Shown: positions 1 to 10,192, numbered from the stretch's first letter. The stretch: DNA of 36,724 nt from Oceanococcus sp. (GCA_030147945.1 JASBUL010000093.1:1-36724), one strand, 5' to 3'. Made by a program: numbers and translations. Notes: generated by a model from the sequence alone, not told the origin.

Positions 1-56
1 AGATGCAGTATCGACGTGATATTGGCTCCAAGGGGTTGGCGCGCACGCCATCCTGA
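1..56 (+). CDS. Possible 3' end of a gene, PurD-like tail (partial)
   Basis: An open frame enters from the left edge (codons in phase with base 3) and stops at TGA 54-56. The last residues contain MQYRRDIGSKGLAR. This resembles the C-terminal end of phosphoribosylamine-glycine ligase (PurD), which in many proteobacteria ends in a Y/C-R-R/K-D-I-G-x-x-A/G motif. Only about 17 residues are visible, so the identity is a weak inference, and the frame could be chance. A weak hairpin, GCACC/GGTGC with a 7-nt loop, lies downstream at 81-97. Confidence 0.3.
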   Translation, partial: MQYRRDIGSKGLARTPS

Positions 57-134
57 GCCGTCCGTTTGAGTGATAGGCTTCGCACCCACCTGTGGTGCAA
101 TGAACAATTAACCGAACGTTAAGGAGTGAGTGAG

Positions 135-1286
135 ATGTCCGAGAACAAAGCCGGGTTCAAACCCAAGAAATCGGTTGCCCTGTCCGGTGTTGCCGCAGGA
201 AATACCGCCCTGTGCACGGTTGGCCGTAGCGGCAATGACCTGCACTACCGCGGTTACGACATTCTGGATCTGGCGGCCCATTGCGAGTTCGAGGAAGTCG
301 CTCATCTGCTGATCCACGGCAAGTTGCCGACCGATGCCGAGCTGGCAGCGTACAAAACCAAGCTGCAAGCCCTGCGCGGTCTGCCCGCGGCGGTCAAGCT
401 TGCGCTGGAAGCCACCCCGGCCAATGCTCATCCGATGGACGTGATGCGCACCGGCGTTTCGGTGCTCGGCACCGTGCTGCCGGAAAAGGATGATCACAAC
501 CATCCGGATGCGCGCGACATCGCAGATCGTCTGCTCGCCTCGCTGGGTTCGATGCTGCTGTACTGGTATCACTTCAGCCACAACGGTCGTCGTATTGAAG
601 TGGAAACCGACGATGACTCGATTGGTGGCCATTTCCTCAACCTGCTGCACGGCAAGGCGCCCAGCGAATCCTGGGTCAAGGCCATGCACACTTCGCTGGT
701 GTTGTACGCCGAGCACGAATTCAATGCCTCGACCTTCACCACCCGTGTGGTCACCGGCACCGGCTCTGACATTTATTCAGCCATCTGTGGCGGCATTGGT
801 GCGCTGCGCGGGCCCAAGCACGGCGGTGCCAACGAAGTCGCCTTCGAGATTCAGAAGCGCTATGACAGCCCGGACGAGGCGGAAGCCGATATCCGCGAGC
901 GGGTCGCCAACAAGGAAGTGATCATTGGTTTCGGTCACCCGGTTTACACCATCTCCGATCCGCGCAACGAAGTCATCAAGCAGGTCGCCAAGGACCTGTC
1001 GGCGGAACAGAACAACATGAAGATGTACGACATTGCCGAACGCCTTGAATCGGTGATGATGGACGTCAAGAAGATGTTCCCCAATCTCGACTGGTTCAGC
1101 GCGGTCAGTTATCACATGATGGGCGTGCCGACGGCCATGTTCACGCCGCTGTTCGTGATCGCACGCACTGCTGGCTGGAGTGCGCACATCATCGAGCAGC
1201 GTATGGACGGCAAGATTATCCGCCCGAGCGCCAACTACACCGGGCCGGAAAATCTTGAGTTCGTGCCCATGGATCAGCGCGCCTGA
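135..1286 (+). CDS. prpC: 2-methylcitrate synthase (bifunctional with citrate synthase)
   Basis: This cytoplasmic enzyme condenses propionyl-CoA (and more slowly acetyl-CoA) with oxaloacetate in the methylcitrate cycle. The 383-residue length is normal for PrpC. The citrate-synthase catalytic triad is visible: His229 in GPKHGGANE, His268 in GFGHPVY and Asp319 in NLDWFSA. The stretch after His268 ([19 protein letters not shown]) and the C-terminal [11 protein letters not shown] are typical of PrpC rather than of hexameric GltA. ATG 135 is chosen because AAGGAG at 121-126 sits 8 nt upstream; an in-frame GTG at 126 overlaps that ribosome site. No prpB, acnD or prpF lies next to it in this window: the next gene is a protease. 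It could therefore act partly as a second citrate synthase. Confidence 0.93.
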   Translation: MSENKAGFKPKKSVALSGVAAGNTALCTVGRSGNDLHYRGYDILDLAAHCEFEEVAHLLIHGKLPTDAELAAYKTKLQALRGLPAAVKLALEATPANAHPMDVMRTGVSVLGTVLPEKDDHNHPDARDIADRLLASLGSMLLYWYHFSHNGRRIEVETDDDSIGGHFLNLLHGKAPSESWVKAMHTSLVLYAEHEFNASTFTTRVVTGTGSDIYSAICGGIGALRGPKHGGANEVAFEIQKRYDSPDEAEADIRERVANKEVIIGFGHPVYTISDPRNEVIKQVAKDLSAEQNNMKMYDIAERLESVMMDVKKMFPNLDWFSAVSYHMMGVPTAMFTPLFVIARTAGWSAHIIEQRMDGKIIRPSANYTGPENLEFVPMDQRA

Positions 1287-1362
1287 TCGGGGCCTGATTG
1301 CAGCCACTTACGGGACACGGATGGCCCGCATTCAATCCACCTGAAATGAAAAGGGGAATGAC

Positions 1363-2706
1363 ATGAAACACATCGTAGCCATCCTGAGTATCCTGTTGGG
1401 CAGCCCTGCCCTGGCGCAGGGCGCCCTGCCCGAAGCCTTGCAGACCGTGCGTGATGCCCTGCCGGGGCAATACATCGTGGCACTTAAGCCGGGCCGCTCC
1501 GGCGGTGTGGTCGACAGCATCCTGCAGGCCACCGGCGGTACGCTGCTGCACCGCTACGACACCGCGTTCAACGGCTTTGCCGGGCGTTTTTCGGTGGATC
1601 AGGTGGCCACCCTGATCGCCAACCCCAATGTGCGTTACGTCGAGCAGGACGGCAAGGTCATGCCGTTCGGCGAGCAGGCTGGCGCGGTGTGGGGGCTGGA
1701 CCGGATTGATCAGGCGGCGCTGCCCCTGGACCGCCGCTACAGCTACCCGAATGAAGGCGAAGGTGTGCACGCCTATATCGTCGACACCGGCGTGCGGGTC
1801 AGTCATGAAGAGTTTCGTGATCGCATCGGCGAAGGGGCCAACTTTGCCGGTGAAGGCGGCAGTGCACCCGGTGGCGGTGGTGGTCTGCTCGGCGGTGTCG
1901 GCAAGATCGTGGGCGGCCTGCTTGGTGGCGGTGGCGGCGACGATGATGGCGACAGCGATCAGCCCGACTATGCCGATTGCAATGGCCACGGTACCCACGT
2001 GGCCGGCACGGTTGCCGGCACACGTTACGGCGTGGCCAAACGCGCCACGGTGCATCCGGTGCGCGTGCTCGGCTGTGATGGTGGCGGCGCCATGTCGGGT
2101 GTGATTGCCGGTGTGGACTGGGTGGCCAAGCACGCTGAAAAACCGGCGGTGGCCAATCTCAGTCTTGGTGGTGGTGCCAGTCGCTCTCTGGATGAAGCGG
2201 TCGAGAACGCCATCGAGCAGGGCATTGTGATGGTGCTGGCCGCTGGCAACGAAGACAGTGATGCGTGCAAGACCTCACCGGCGCGGACCCAGGCCGCGAT
2301 CACCGTGGGGGCAAGCACGCGTCAGGATCAGCGCGCCGACTTCTCCAACTGGGGTGAGTGCGTTGATCTGCTTGCGCCAGGTGCCGAAATTGATTCGGCC
2401 TGGCACACCGGTGACAGCGCCAGCAAGTCGCTGCAGGGGACCTCCATGGCCGCGCCGCATGTCGCCGGTGCGGTCGCGCTGTTGCTGGCCGACAACCCGC
2501 AGGCCAGCCCGGCCGAGATCACCGCTGCCCTGTTGGACGGCAGCGCCAGTGGCAAATTGTCCGGCTTGAAGGGTTCTGCCAACCGCCTGTTGCAGGTGCA
2601 TACCGCAGCCGCCGAGGCTCCGGATGAGGGGGACAACGACAGCGAAGACAGCGCGCCGCCGGCCGAATCCAAGGCCAAGTCGCCGCTGGGTGGTTTGCTG
2701 CGCTAA
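1363..2706 (+). CDS. Secreted subtilisin-like serine protease (S8, proteinase K type) with I9 propeptide
   Basis: The predicted product is an exported endopeptidase of 447 residues. Residues 1-19 form a signal peptide ending in ALA-Q. Residues about 36-100 match the inhibitor-I9 propeptide (QYIVALKPG, later [10 protein letters not shown]). The S8 catalytic residues are Asp141 (IVDTG), His209 (NGHGTHVAG) and Ser361 ([11 protein letters not shown]), with oxyanion Asn296 (AAGNE). An unusual glycine-rich insert (about 165-192, with two GGLLGG-like blocks) followed by an acidic run (193-199) lies between Asp141 and His209. An acidic tail (about 419-430) precedes a short SPLGGLLR end that echoes the insert. 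The start has AAGGGG a few bases upstream. No partner or inhibitor gene adjoins it, and it converges on mgtE. Confidence 0.93.
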   Translation: MKHIVAILSILLGSPALAQGALPEALQTVRDALPGQYIVALKPGRSGGVVDSILQATGGTLLHRYDTAFNGFAGRFSVDQVATLIANPNVRYVEQDGKVMPFGEQAGAVWGLDRIDQAALPLDRRYSYPNEGEGVHAYIVDTGVRVSHEEFRDRIGEGANFAGEGGSAPGGGGGLLGGVGKIVGGLLGGGGGDDDGDSDQPDYADCNGHGTHVAGTVAGTRYGVAKRATVHPVRVLGCDGGGAMSGVIAGVDWVAKHAEKPAVANLSLGGGASRSLDEAVENAIEQGIVMVLAAGNEDSDACKTSPARTQAAITVGASTRQDQRADFSNWGECVDLLAPGAEIDSAWHTGDSASKSLQGTSMAAPHVAGAVALLLADNPQASPAEITAALLDGSASGKLSGLKGSANRLLQVHTAAAEAPDEGDNDSEDSAPPAESKAKSPLGGLLR

Positions 2707-2723
2707 GGCGTTCGAATGTGGGT

Positions 2724-2750
2724 GCTGCGCGGCTAAAGCAGCAGCGCAGC
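2724..2750. terminator. Inverted repeat between convergent protease gene and mgtE
   Basis: GCTGCGC (2724-2730) and GCGCAGC (2744-2750) can pair as a 7-bp all-matched stem with a 13-nt loop. It sits at the convergent ends of the protease gene and mgtE and overlaps the last codons of mgtE. There is no T-run on either side, so intrinsic terminator function is only a suggestion. Confidence 0.22.
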
Positions 2751-4064
2751 GCCCAGTCCGAGAAAGGCGAAGAAACCGACCACATCGGTGATCGTGGTCA
2801 GGACCACGCTGCCGGCCAGGGCCGGATCGATATCGAGTTTCTTGAGCAACAGGGGCAGGCCCACCCCGGCCACCGAGGCGCACATCTGATTGAGGATCAG
2901 AGCCATGCCGATGACCAGCGCCAGCATCGGTGAGCGGAACCAGGCCAGCACGATGCCCGAGACCACCACCGCCCACAGCAGGCCATTGATGACGGCCACG
3001 GCGACCTCTTTCTTGAGCAGGGCGACGGCGTTGGCGGTGCTGATCTGGCCCAGGGCCAGACCGCGAATCATCAGGGTCAGCGTCTGGCTGCCGCCAATCC
3101 CGCCCATGCTGGCGACGATGGGCATGAGTACGGCCAGCGCGACAACCTGATCCAGCGTGGCTTCAAACATGCCGACCACGGCGGAGGCCATGAAGGCGGT
3201 GATCAGATTGACCCCCAGCCACACCGCGCGACGCCGTGCGCTGCGCCGCACCGGGGCGAAGATATCGTCTTCTTCGTCCAGACCGGCAGGGGCCAGCAGG
3301 CTGTGCTCGGCTTCATCACGGATGACGTCGACCACGTCATCGATGGTGATACGGCCGAGCAGGATGTTGCGTTCATCCACCACCGGCGCGGAAATCAGGT
3401 CGCGGTCCTCGAAACGCTTGGCCACCTCGCCGGCGGTCAGGTCGACCGACAGGGCCTGGAACTCACGGTCCATGATGTCACTCACCGTGACATCCGGATT
3501 CATGGTGACCACCTTGTTCATCGGCAGGATGCCGAGGAAGTGACCGTAGCGGTCGACCACGAACAGCATGTCGGTGTGGCTGGGCAGGTCGCCGAGCATG
3601 CGCAGATAGCGCAGCACCACCTCCAGTGTCACATTGGGCCGCACACTGACCGGGTCGGTGTTCATGAGGCCGCCGGCAGTGTCGTAGGGGTACGACATCA
3701 CCGCTTCGACGCGGGTGCGTCGGGCCTCGTCCATCGAACTCATGACCCGCTGGGTCAGGGTTTCCGGCAGGTCATCGATGAAGTCGGCGAGGTCATCGAT
3801 CTCCAGACCTTCGGAGGCCGAAATGACCGCTTCCACGTCCATGGCCTTGATCAGCCAGGCGCGCAGTTCCTCGCCGAGGTGCAGCAGGACTTCACCGCGA
3901 TCCTCATCGCTGACCAGATTCCACACGATCTCGCGCTCGCCCAGGGGCAGCGATTCGATCAGTACCGCGATTTCCGCCGGGTGCAGGGAGGACAGCACTC
4001 GCTGAACCGGCCCTTGGCGACCGCTGTCCAGCGCTTGTCGGAGATGGTCGATTTGGTCGGTCAT
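2733..4064 (-). CDS. mgtE: Magnesium transporter MgtE
   Basis: Inner-membrane Mg2+ channel of 443 residues, the usual family length. Order of parts: N-terminal helical MgtE_N domain (about 20-125), two CBS domains (about 135-250; LFVVDRYGHFLGIL and SAPVVDERNILLGRIT), a connecting helix with the acidic patch LDEEDD, then five transmembrane helices (about 283-443). The pore signature PIVASMGGIGGSQT (315-328) and the TM5 aspartate Asp427 (TTITDVVGFF) are present. In this family the cytoplasmic domains close the pore when Mg2+ is plentiful. It is transcribed away from the glycan locus and has a promoter candidate in the divergent gap. It is probably a housekeeping neighbour with no role in the locus. 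Confidence 0.95.
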   Translation of the reverse strand: MTDQIDHLRQALDSGRQGPVQRVLSSLHPAEIAVLIESLPLGEREIVWNLVSDEDRGEVLLHLGEELRAWLIKAMDVEAVISASEGLEIDDLADFIDDLPETLTQRVMSSMDEARRTRVEAVMSYPYDTAGGLMNTDPVSVRPNVTLEVVLRYLRMLGDLPSHTDMLFVVDRYGHFLGILPMNKVVTMNPDVTVSDIMDREFQALSVDLTAGEVAKRFEDRDLISAPVVDERNILLGRITIDDVVDVIRDEAEHSLLAPAGLDEEDDIFAPVRRSARRRAVWLGVNLITAFMASAVVGMFEATLDQVVALAVLMPIVASMGGIGGSQTLTLMIRGLALGQISTANAVALLKKEVAVAVINGLLWAVVVSGIVLAWFRSPMLALVIGMALILNQMCASVAGVGLPLLLKKLDIDPALAGSVVLTTITDVVGFFAFLGLGAALLL

Positions 4065-4099
4065 GAGTCCTCAGCGATGGGGTGGGCGGCGTGCTCGCT

Positions 4100-4128
4100 A
4101 TTGTAGAGGGCTGCGCTATAGTTGCCTA
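4100..4128 (-). promoter_or_regulatory. Candidate sigma-70 promoter for mgtE
   Basis: Read on the minus strand, TAGGCA (4128-4123) and TACAAT (4105-4100) are separated by exactly 17 nt. The -10 matches 5 of 6 consensus bases and the -35 matches 4 of 6. The predicted start site lies about 29 nt upstream of the mgtE ATG at 4064. Confidence 0.4.
4117..4122 (+). promoter_or_regulatory. Candidate -10 element for the gmd-led operon
   Basis: TATAGT matches 5 of 6 bases of the -10 consensus and would start transcription about 20 nt before the gmd ATG. The best -35 at proper spacing (TCGCTA, 16-nt spacer) is poor. It lies inside the spacer of the opposing mgtE promoter candidate, so the two would compete. 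Confidence 0.28.
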
Positions 4129-4148
4129 TTTGGCGAAGCGGGGGAGAG

Positions 4149-5258
4149 ATGAAGCGCGCGCTGATCACCGGGACCACAGGTCAGGATGGAGCCTACCTGT
4201 CCGAGTTTCTGCTCGAGAAAGGCTACGAGGTACACGGCATCAAACGCCGCTCTTCGTCATTCAATACCGATCGTATCGACCATCTTTATGAAGAGCCGCA
4301 CGTCAAGGATCGGCGCTTCATATTGCACTACGGTGACCTCACCGATGCGACCAATCTGATTCGCGTGGTGCAGGAAGTGCAACCGGATGAGGTCTACAAC
4401 CTCGGTGCGCAAAGTCACGTGGCGGTCTCGTTCGAGAGCCCGGAATACACCGCCAACTCGGACGCCATGGGCACCCTGCGTTTGCTGGAGGCTATCCGCA
4501 TCCTCGGCCTGGAAGACAAGACCCGCTTCTATCAGGCCTCCACGTCCGAGTTGTACGGCAAGGTGCAGCAGATACCGCAGACCGAGGACACGCCGTTCTA
4601 TCCGCGTTCGCCTTATGCCGTGGCCAAGCTCTACGCCTACTGGATCACGGTCAACTACCGTGAGGCCTACGGGCTTTATGCCTGCAACGGGATTCTTTTC
4701 AATCATGAATCGCCGGTGCGTGGCGAGACCTTCGTCACGCGCAAGATCACGCGGGCCCTGGCGCGTATTTTTCTCGGTCTGCAGGACTGTCTGTACCTGG
4801 GCAATCTGTCGTCCAAACGGGACTGGGGTCACGCCCGGGACTACGTGCGCATGCAGTGGATGATGCTGCAGCAGGAGGCGCCGGAGGATTTCGTTATCGC
4901 CACCGGGGAACAGCACACCGTGCGTGAATTTGTCAGCCGCGCCGCGCGCCGTCTGGAGATCGAGCTGGAGTGGCGTGGTGAAGGCCGCGCCGAGCATGCA
5001 GTTGTCAGTGCGGCCCCCAAACAGGCTGCAGTGCGAGCCGGTGATCGCATCGTGGAGGTGGATCCACGCTACTTCCGTCCGACCGAGGTCGACACCTTGC
5101 TGGGCGACCCGGGCAAGGCCAAGACCAAGCTCGGCTGGGAGCCGACCACCAGTTTCGAGGAGCTGGTCAACGAAATGGTGGATGAAGACCTCAGCCTGGC
5201 CAAGCGTGATCATCTGATCAAATCGGCGGGCTTCAAAGCCTTCGACTACCACGAGTGA
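4149..5258 (+). CDS. gmd: GDP-mannose 4,6-dehydratase
   Basis: Converts GDP-D-mannose to GDP-4-keto-6-deoxy-mannose in the cytoplasm, the first step to GDP-L-fucose. It is a 369-residue extended short-chain dehydrogenase. The NADP site is TGTTGQDG (7-14). The catalytic set matches that of E. coli GMD: Thr132 and Glu134 in STSELYG, and Tyr156/Lys160 in [11 protein letters not shown]. The RRSSSFNT stretch that binds NADP from the next subunit is present at 33-40. ATG 4149 was chosen because it follows GGGGAGAG and starts directly at MKRALITG; an upstream in-frame ATG at 4122 would add nine residues foreign to the family. It is the first gene of the plus-strand locus and overlaps or abuts fcl. 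Confidence 0.95.
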   Translation: MKRALITGTTGQDGAYLSEFLLEKGYEVHGIKRRSSSFNTDRIDHLYEEPHVKDRRFILHYGDLTDATNLIRVVQEVQPDEVYNLGAQSHVAVSFESPEYTANSDAMGTLRLLEAIRILGLEDKTRFYQASTSELYGKVQQIPQTEDTPFYPRSPYAVAKLYAYWITVNYREAYGLYACNGILFNHESPVRGETFVTRKITRALARIFLGLQDCLYLGNLSSKRDWGHARDYVRMQWMMLQQEAPEDFVIATGEQHTVREFVSRAARRLEIELEWRGEGRAEHAVVSAAPKQAAVRAGDRIVEVDPRYFRPTEVDTLLGDPGKAKTKLGWEPTTSFEELVNEMVDEDLSLAKRDHLIKSAGFKAFDYHE

Positions 5259-5266
5259 GCAACACC

Positions 5267-6208
5267 ATGCAGCCCGACAGTCGCATTTTTGTCGCTGGCC
5301 ATCGTGGCATGGTCGGTTCCGCCATCGTTCGCGCGCTGCGCGCCGCAGGCTATGACAACCTGTTGCTGCCGGATCGCCAAGCCCTGGATCTGCGTGAGCG
5401 CGACGCGGTGGAAGCAGTGTTCGAGCAGCACAAGCCCGAGTACGTCTTTTTGGCCGCGGCCAAGGTCGGTGGCATCCTAGCCAACAACGAGTATCCCGCC
5501 GATTTCCTGCGCGACAATCTGCTGATTCAGACCAATGTGATCGACGCCGCGTGGCGGCACGCTGCGCGCAAGTTGCTGTTTCTGGGGTCGTCATGCATCT
5601 ATCCCAAACTGGCGCCACAGCCGCTCAAGGAGGAGTACCTGCTGAGTGGTGCGCTCGAGCCAACCAACGAGTGGTATGCGATTGCCAAGATCGCCGGCCT
5701 GAAGATGTGTCAGGCCTACCGACGACAGTATGGTTTTGACGCCATTTCCCTGATGCCGACGAATCTGTACGGTCCCGGTGACAATTTCGACCTGCACAAC
5801 TCGCATGTCTTACCGGCCCTGATGCGCAAGTTCCACGAGGCTCGCGAACAGGGCCGTGACGCGGTCGAGGTGTGGGGCAGCGGGACACCGCGCCGCGAGT
5901 TTTTGCATGTCGATGACCTGGCCGGTGCGTGCCTCCATTTCATGCACGAATATGCAGATGAGCAGACCGTCAACATCGGCTGGGGCGAGGACATTTCCAT
6001 CGCCGAACTGGCGCGCGCCGTTGCCGAAGTAGTGGGTTATGATGGGGTCTTGCAGTTTGACGCGAGCAAGCCGGACGGCACGCCACGTAAGCTGCTGGAT
6101 ACGTCAAGAGCCACCACACTGGGCTGGCGGCCATCGATCACGCTGCAGCAGGGCCTGGTCGAGACCTACGCCTGGTATAGGAACAATCGAGATTCGGCTC
6201 GGCAGTAG
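5267..6208 (+). CDS. fcl: GDP-L-fucose synthase
   Basis: Epimerises and reduces GDP-4-keto-6-deoxy-mannose to GDP-L-fucose with NADPH (also called wcaG). It has 313 residues. The dinucleotide site is [10 protein letters not shown] (10-19). Catalytic residues equivalent to E. coli Fcl are visible: Ser108 and Cys110 (LGSSCIYP), and Tyr137/Lys141 (WYAIAKIAG). ATG 5267 gives the normal short leader before the first beta strand. The alternative GTG at 5255 would overlap the gmd stop (GTGA) and add four residues; neither has a clear ribosome site. Pairing with gmd makes fucose, or a fucose-derived sugar, a confident component of the glycan. Confidence 0.94.
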   Translation: MQPDSRIFVAGHRGMVGSAIVRALRAAGYDNLLLPDRQALDLRERDAVEAVFEQHKPEYVFLAAAKVGGILANNEYPADFLRDNLLIQTNVIDAAWRHAARKLLFLGSSCIYPKLAPQPLKEEYLLSGALEPTNEWYAIAKIAGLKMCQAYRRQYGFDAISLMPTNLYGPGDNFDLHNSHVLPALMRKFHEAREQGRDAVEVWGSGTPRREFLHVDDLAGACLHFMHEYADEQTVNIGWGEDISIAELARAVAEVVGYDGVLQFDASKPDGTPRKLLDTSRATTLGWRPSITLQQGLVETYAWYRNNRDSARQ

Positions 6209-6247
6209 CAGGAAGAGCGAGTTGAGGTAACCCGCCTAGCGGCGGCC

Positions 6248-7201
<954 letters not shown>

Positions 7202-7220
7202 GTCCGGGGCGGCGCGGTCA

Positions 7221-8225
7221 ATGAATATTCTGGTTGTAGGCGGAGCGGGCTACATTGGTTCCCATACCTGCAAGGCTCTGGTCGCTGCAGGGCATACCCC
7301 GATCGCCTACGACAACCTGAGCCAGGGGCATGACTGGGCCGTCAAGTGGGGGCCACTGGTCCGCGGTGACATCCTTGATGGCGAAGCCCTGGATCAGGTG
7401 TTTGCACGCTATCAGATCGATGGCGTGATTCATTTCGCCGCCAGCTGCTATGTGGGTGAATCGGTCGCTGATCCGGCCACGTACTATCACAACAATGTGG
7501 TCGGCAGCTGGACCTTGCTGGATGCGATGCGTCGGGCGGGCTGTCTGCGCCTAGTGTTTTCCAGCACCTGCGCCACCTATGGCAACGTCTGTGCGGTGCC
7601 GATCCGTGAAGACCAGCCGCAGAATCCGATCAACCCTTACGGCGCGAGCAAGCTCATGGTTGAGCGCATGCTGGCCGACTACCGCGCTGCCTATGGTTTG
7701 CAGGCCACGGTGTTTCGCTATTTCAATGCCTCGGGTGCGGATGCCGACGGCGAGATCGGCGAGCAACATGATCCCGAGCCGCACCTGATACCGCGCTTGC
7801 TGGACGTTGCGGCAGGGCGCGTTGCGCAAGCCCAGGTCTACGGTGCCGACTACCCGACGGCGGATGGTTCATGTATCCGTGATTACATCCATGTCAGCGA
7901 TCTGGCCGATGCCCACGTGCTGGGCATGCAGGGCTTGCTTGATGGTGCGGCCGGGGGCGTCTACAACCTCGGCACCGGCGCGGGTGTTTCCGTGCTCGAG
8001 ATGATCGGCGTGGTCGAGCGCGAGACCGGGTGCCGAGTGCCCTACGCCATTCATCCCCGGCGGCCGGGCGATCCGGCCCAACTGGTGGCCGACCCGCGGG
8101 CGGCGCAGCGTGATCTGGGTTGGTGCGCGCGCCACAGCAGTCCGCAGACTATCGTGGCCAGCGCTTGGCGCTGGTACACGCGAAACATGAGCGAGGTCGG
8201 TGAGCCGGCCCGCACCGGAGCGTAG
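7221..8225 (+). CDS. galE: GalE-type UDP-sugar 4-epimerase (UDP-glucose or UDP-xylose/UDP-arabinose)
   Basis: A 334-residue NAD-dependent 4-epimerase of the GalE branch. NAD site GGAGYIGSH (7-15), catalytic Ser/Thr region FSSTCATYG (113-121), Tyr140/Lys144 in NPYGASK, then FRYFNASGAD. Classical GalE interconverts UDP-Glc and UDP-Gal. Lying directly behind the UDP-xylose synthase and two genes before an arabinopyranose-mutase homologue, it may instead, or also, interconvert UDP-D-xylose and UDP-L-arabinopyranose, as the related Uxe enzymes do. Sequence alone does not settle the substrate. It begins 19 nt after uxs. GGGGCGG upstream of ATG 7221 may serve as a weak ribosome site. Confidence 0.9.
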   Translation: MNILVVGGAGYIGSHTCKALVAAGHTPIAYDNLSQGHDWAVKWGPLVRGDILDGEALDQVFARYQIDGVIHFAASCYVGESVADPATYYHNNVVGSWTLLDAMRRAGCLRLVFSSTCATYGNVCAVPIREDQPQNPINPYGASKLMVERMLADYRAAYGLQATVFRYFNASGADADGEIGEQHDPEPHLIPRLLDVAAGRVAQAQVYGADYPTADGSCIRDYIHVSDLADAHVLGMQGLLDGAAGGVYNLGTGAGVSVLEMIGVVERETGCRVPYAIHPRRPGDPAQLVADPRAAQRDLGWCARHSSPQTIVASAWRWYTRNMSEVGEPARTGA

Positions 8226-8240
8226 AGGAAGCTGGAGCCT

Positions 8241-9059
8241 ATGAGCGCAATCACCATGAGGACCCGACTGGGCAATCTGCTGCGATCACTGGCGGAGCCG
8301 GTCGTGCGCCTGCTGTTCGGTGCCAAGCTCAAACGTGACCCGTCATTTGAGTATGCGGCGTGTCTGATGCTCAAACCGCGCCGTCTCAGCCTGCAACGGG
8401 TCGAGCTTGAAGACCTGTTTGAACAGCCTGTGCCGGCGGTGTCGATCGAGCGTTTGCCGCGTGGTTCGTGGTCCAGTCCGGTGGTCGACATGGTTGCCAT
8501 GGCGCGCATTGTGGCGGCGGCACAACCGCGCCGTGCGCTGGAGCTGGGCAGCTTTCGCGGCTATACCGCAGCTGCCATCGCCGCCCATTTGCCATCCGCC
8601 GGGCAGCTGGTGACCGTCGACATTGATCCGCAGCACGGCAGCGTCTACCGCGACAGCGCATTGGCTGCCCGCATCGAAAGGCGTATCGGCACGATCGATG
8701 AGCAGACCGCGCACGAGCCCGATGCCAGTTTCGATCTGGTGTTTGTCGATGCCGATCACCGCTATGAAGCGGCGCGTTCGGATACCGAAGCCGTGCTGCG
8801 ATTGCTCAAGCCGGATGGCTGGCTGTTGTGGCATGACTATTCCAACTGGGGCTATTTTTCAGGTGCCTGCGGGGTGCCCGAGTATCTGGCCGAGCTGTCA
8901 CGCGAGCGCCCGGTGGTGCACCTGGCCGGCACCAATATTGCCGCTCACCGGCCCTGCTGGGCGCAGGGTGAGGGGCAGGCTGAACTCGAGCGTGCGGTGG
9001 ATGCCATGACCCAGCGCAACCGTGGTGGTGCGTGGCAGACACAGGTGGCGCGACCATGA
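8241..9059 (+). CDS. Class I SAM-dependent methyltransferase (Methyltransf_24 type)
   Basis: A 272-residue predicted O-methyltransferase. SAM motif I is ALELGSFRGYTA (99-110). Motif II carries the acidic residue in TVDID (125-129). FVDADH (168-173) and LLWHDYSNWG (195-204) resemble the metal-dependent sugar and polyketide O-methyltransferases of this family, where Asp and His residues hold Mg2+. GGAG lies seven bases before ATG 8241. It opens a six-gene chain joined by 4-nt overlaps, next to a TylF methyltransferase, so a nucleotide sugar or lipid-linked oligosaccharide is the likely acceptor. Exact substrate unknown. Confidence 0.85.
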   Translation: MSAITMRTRLGNLLRSLAEPVVRLLFGAKLKRDPSFEYAACLMLKPRRLSLQRVELEDLFEQPVPAVSIERLPRGSWSSPVVDMVAMARIVAAAQPRRALELGSFRGYTAAAIAAHLPSAGQLVTVDIDPQHGSVYRDSALAARIERRIGTIDEQTAHEPDASFDLVFVDADHRYEAARSDTEAVLRLLKPDGWLLWHDYSNWGYFSGACGVPEYLAELSRERPVVHLAGTNIAAHRPCWAQGEGQAELERAVDAMTQRNRGGAWQTQVARP

Positions 9060-10192
9060 GGCGAGAGGGCGCTGTCAGTCGTCTTGTGCGGGCGACGCGT
9101 GAGGGCCGGCTGCTGCAGGTTATCGGCAATCGCATCAAGCGTCGCCCGGTGGCCAATCATGTGCGCTGGCACGGCGCTGCGGATCAGGGTGATGCCGTTC
9201 AGGCGTTGACCACCTGGGGTCGCGAGATGGTGCGCGACAAGCCCGGCACCATTTTGCTCGTCGGCAGTGACGACGGTGTGCGCCGTCTGGTCATGCGCGA
9301 GCTAAGCAAGAGCGGCGTGGCGCTTGCGGTGCTGAGCGAGGACGAGCTGGCGCACTACGATGCCGATACGCCGGTGGCCGGCGTGCTGTGTACCGCTGTG
9401 GACGTGCTCGGCCAGGCGCGCATTGCAGGCCTGATCAATGCTCATCCGCAACTGGCCTTCCTGCGCTTCGAGTATGTCTACGGACTGGATCCGGCCCAGC
9501 GGCGCTTTGCGCAGTGGGACGAGTACGCCGAGACATTCTTTGTTTCGCCGGTGCTGTTGCAGGACCCCAACCCCTATTCGATCTACGCAGAGTCGCTGCA
9601 CCATTTCGAGCAGAAATGTGGCCTGCGCGACTTCCTTGATCTGTTCCAGATGCTGACGGAACTGGTCCGTCGCGAGGTGCCCGGTGACATCGCCGAGTTC
9701 GGCTCCTACAAGGGCCACAGCGGCTGGCTTATTGCGCGCAGCCTGCAGGCGCTGGGCAGCGACAAGCAGCTGTGGATGTTCGACATGTTCGAAGCATTTC
9801 CCGACGAGCAGTGGGGGGTGGACCAGTTCTGGTCGAGCACCCACGCGGTCGATTTCGGCGACGTCCGCGACAAGCTGGCGGCGTTTCCCAATGTCAGGCT
9901 GGTCAAGGGCGATTTCACGCAGACCCTGCGCGACAGCGCGGTGCAGTCGCTGGCCCTGGCCTATATCGACTGTGACAGCTACCGCGCCACCCGTTATCTG
10001 CTCGACACCCTGCCGGACGATTACATCGAGCCAGGCGGCTTGATGATCTGCGAGGACTATGGACACCCCGCGCTGCTGGGCAATCGCGTGGCCGTGCATG
10101 AGGTGATGGACGGGCGCAAGGATTTTGCGCGTCAGTTCTCGCAGTTCAGCGGCTTGTACATGTTTACCAAACTGACCAAGGGGACTGCATGA
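9056..10192 (+). CDS. TylF/macrocin-type O-methyltransferase with extra N-terminal domain
   Basis: The C-terminal half (about 195-378) is a TylF-family (PF05711) Mg2+-dependent sugar O-methyltransferase: EFGSYKGHSGWL (214-225), MFDMFEAFP (241-249), YIDCDSYRATR (303-313) with metal-binding acidic residues, and ICEDYGH (331-337), where the family usually has Asp-Asp-Tyr-Gly. The first 195 residues are not part of TylF. About 63-145 looks like a small Rossmann-type alpha/beta unit starting GTILLVGSDDG, but it lacks a recognisable SAM or NAD consensus. The total of 378 residues is well above the 220-260 of stand-alone TylF proteins. Start ATG 9056 overlaps the previous stop (ATGA). Likely methylates a sugar of the glycan. 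Confidence 0.85.
   Translation: MRREGAVSRLVRATREGRLLQVIGNRIKRRPVANHVRWHGAADQGDAVQALTTWGREMVRDKPGTILLVGSDDGVRRLVMRELSKSGVALAVLSEDELAHYDADTPVAGVLCTAVDVLGQARIAGLINAHPQLAFLRFEYVYGLDPAQRRFAQWDEYAETFFVSPVLLQDPNPYSIYAESLHHFEQKCGLRDFLDLFQMLTELVRREVPGDIAEFGSYKGHSGWLIARSLQALGSDKQLWMFDMFEAFPDEQWGVDQFWSSTHAVDFGDVRDKLAAFPNVRLVKGDFTQTLRDSAVQSLALAYIDCDSYRATRYLLDTLPDDYIEPGGLMICEDYGHPALLGNRVAVHEVMDGRKDFARQFSQFSGLYMFTKLTKGTA

Noticed and set aside
1287..1362. Promoter for the protease gene
   Set aside because: The best pair (TTACGG and TTCAAT) matches consensus poorly, so no call was made although a promoter probably exists here.
4257..5618. Long minus-strand open frame of about 450 codons opposite gmd and fcl
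   Set aside because: It mirrors two clearly conserved genes, shows no domain or motif, and is a by-product of GC-rich codon use.
6232..6242. Small hairpin CCGC-CTA-GCGG before uxs as an intrinsic terminator or riboswitch
   Set aside because: A 4-bp stem with no T-run inside a continuous operon is too small for either; at most it may affect the ATG 6248 start.
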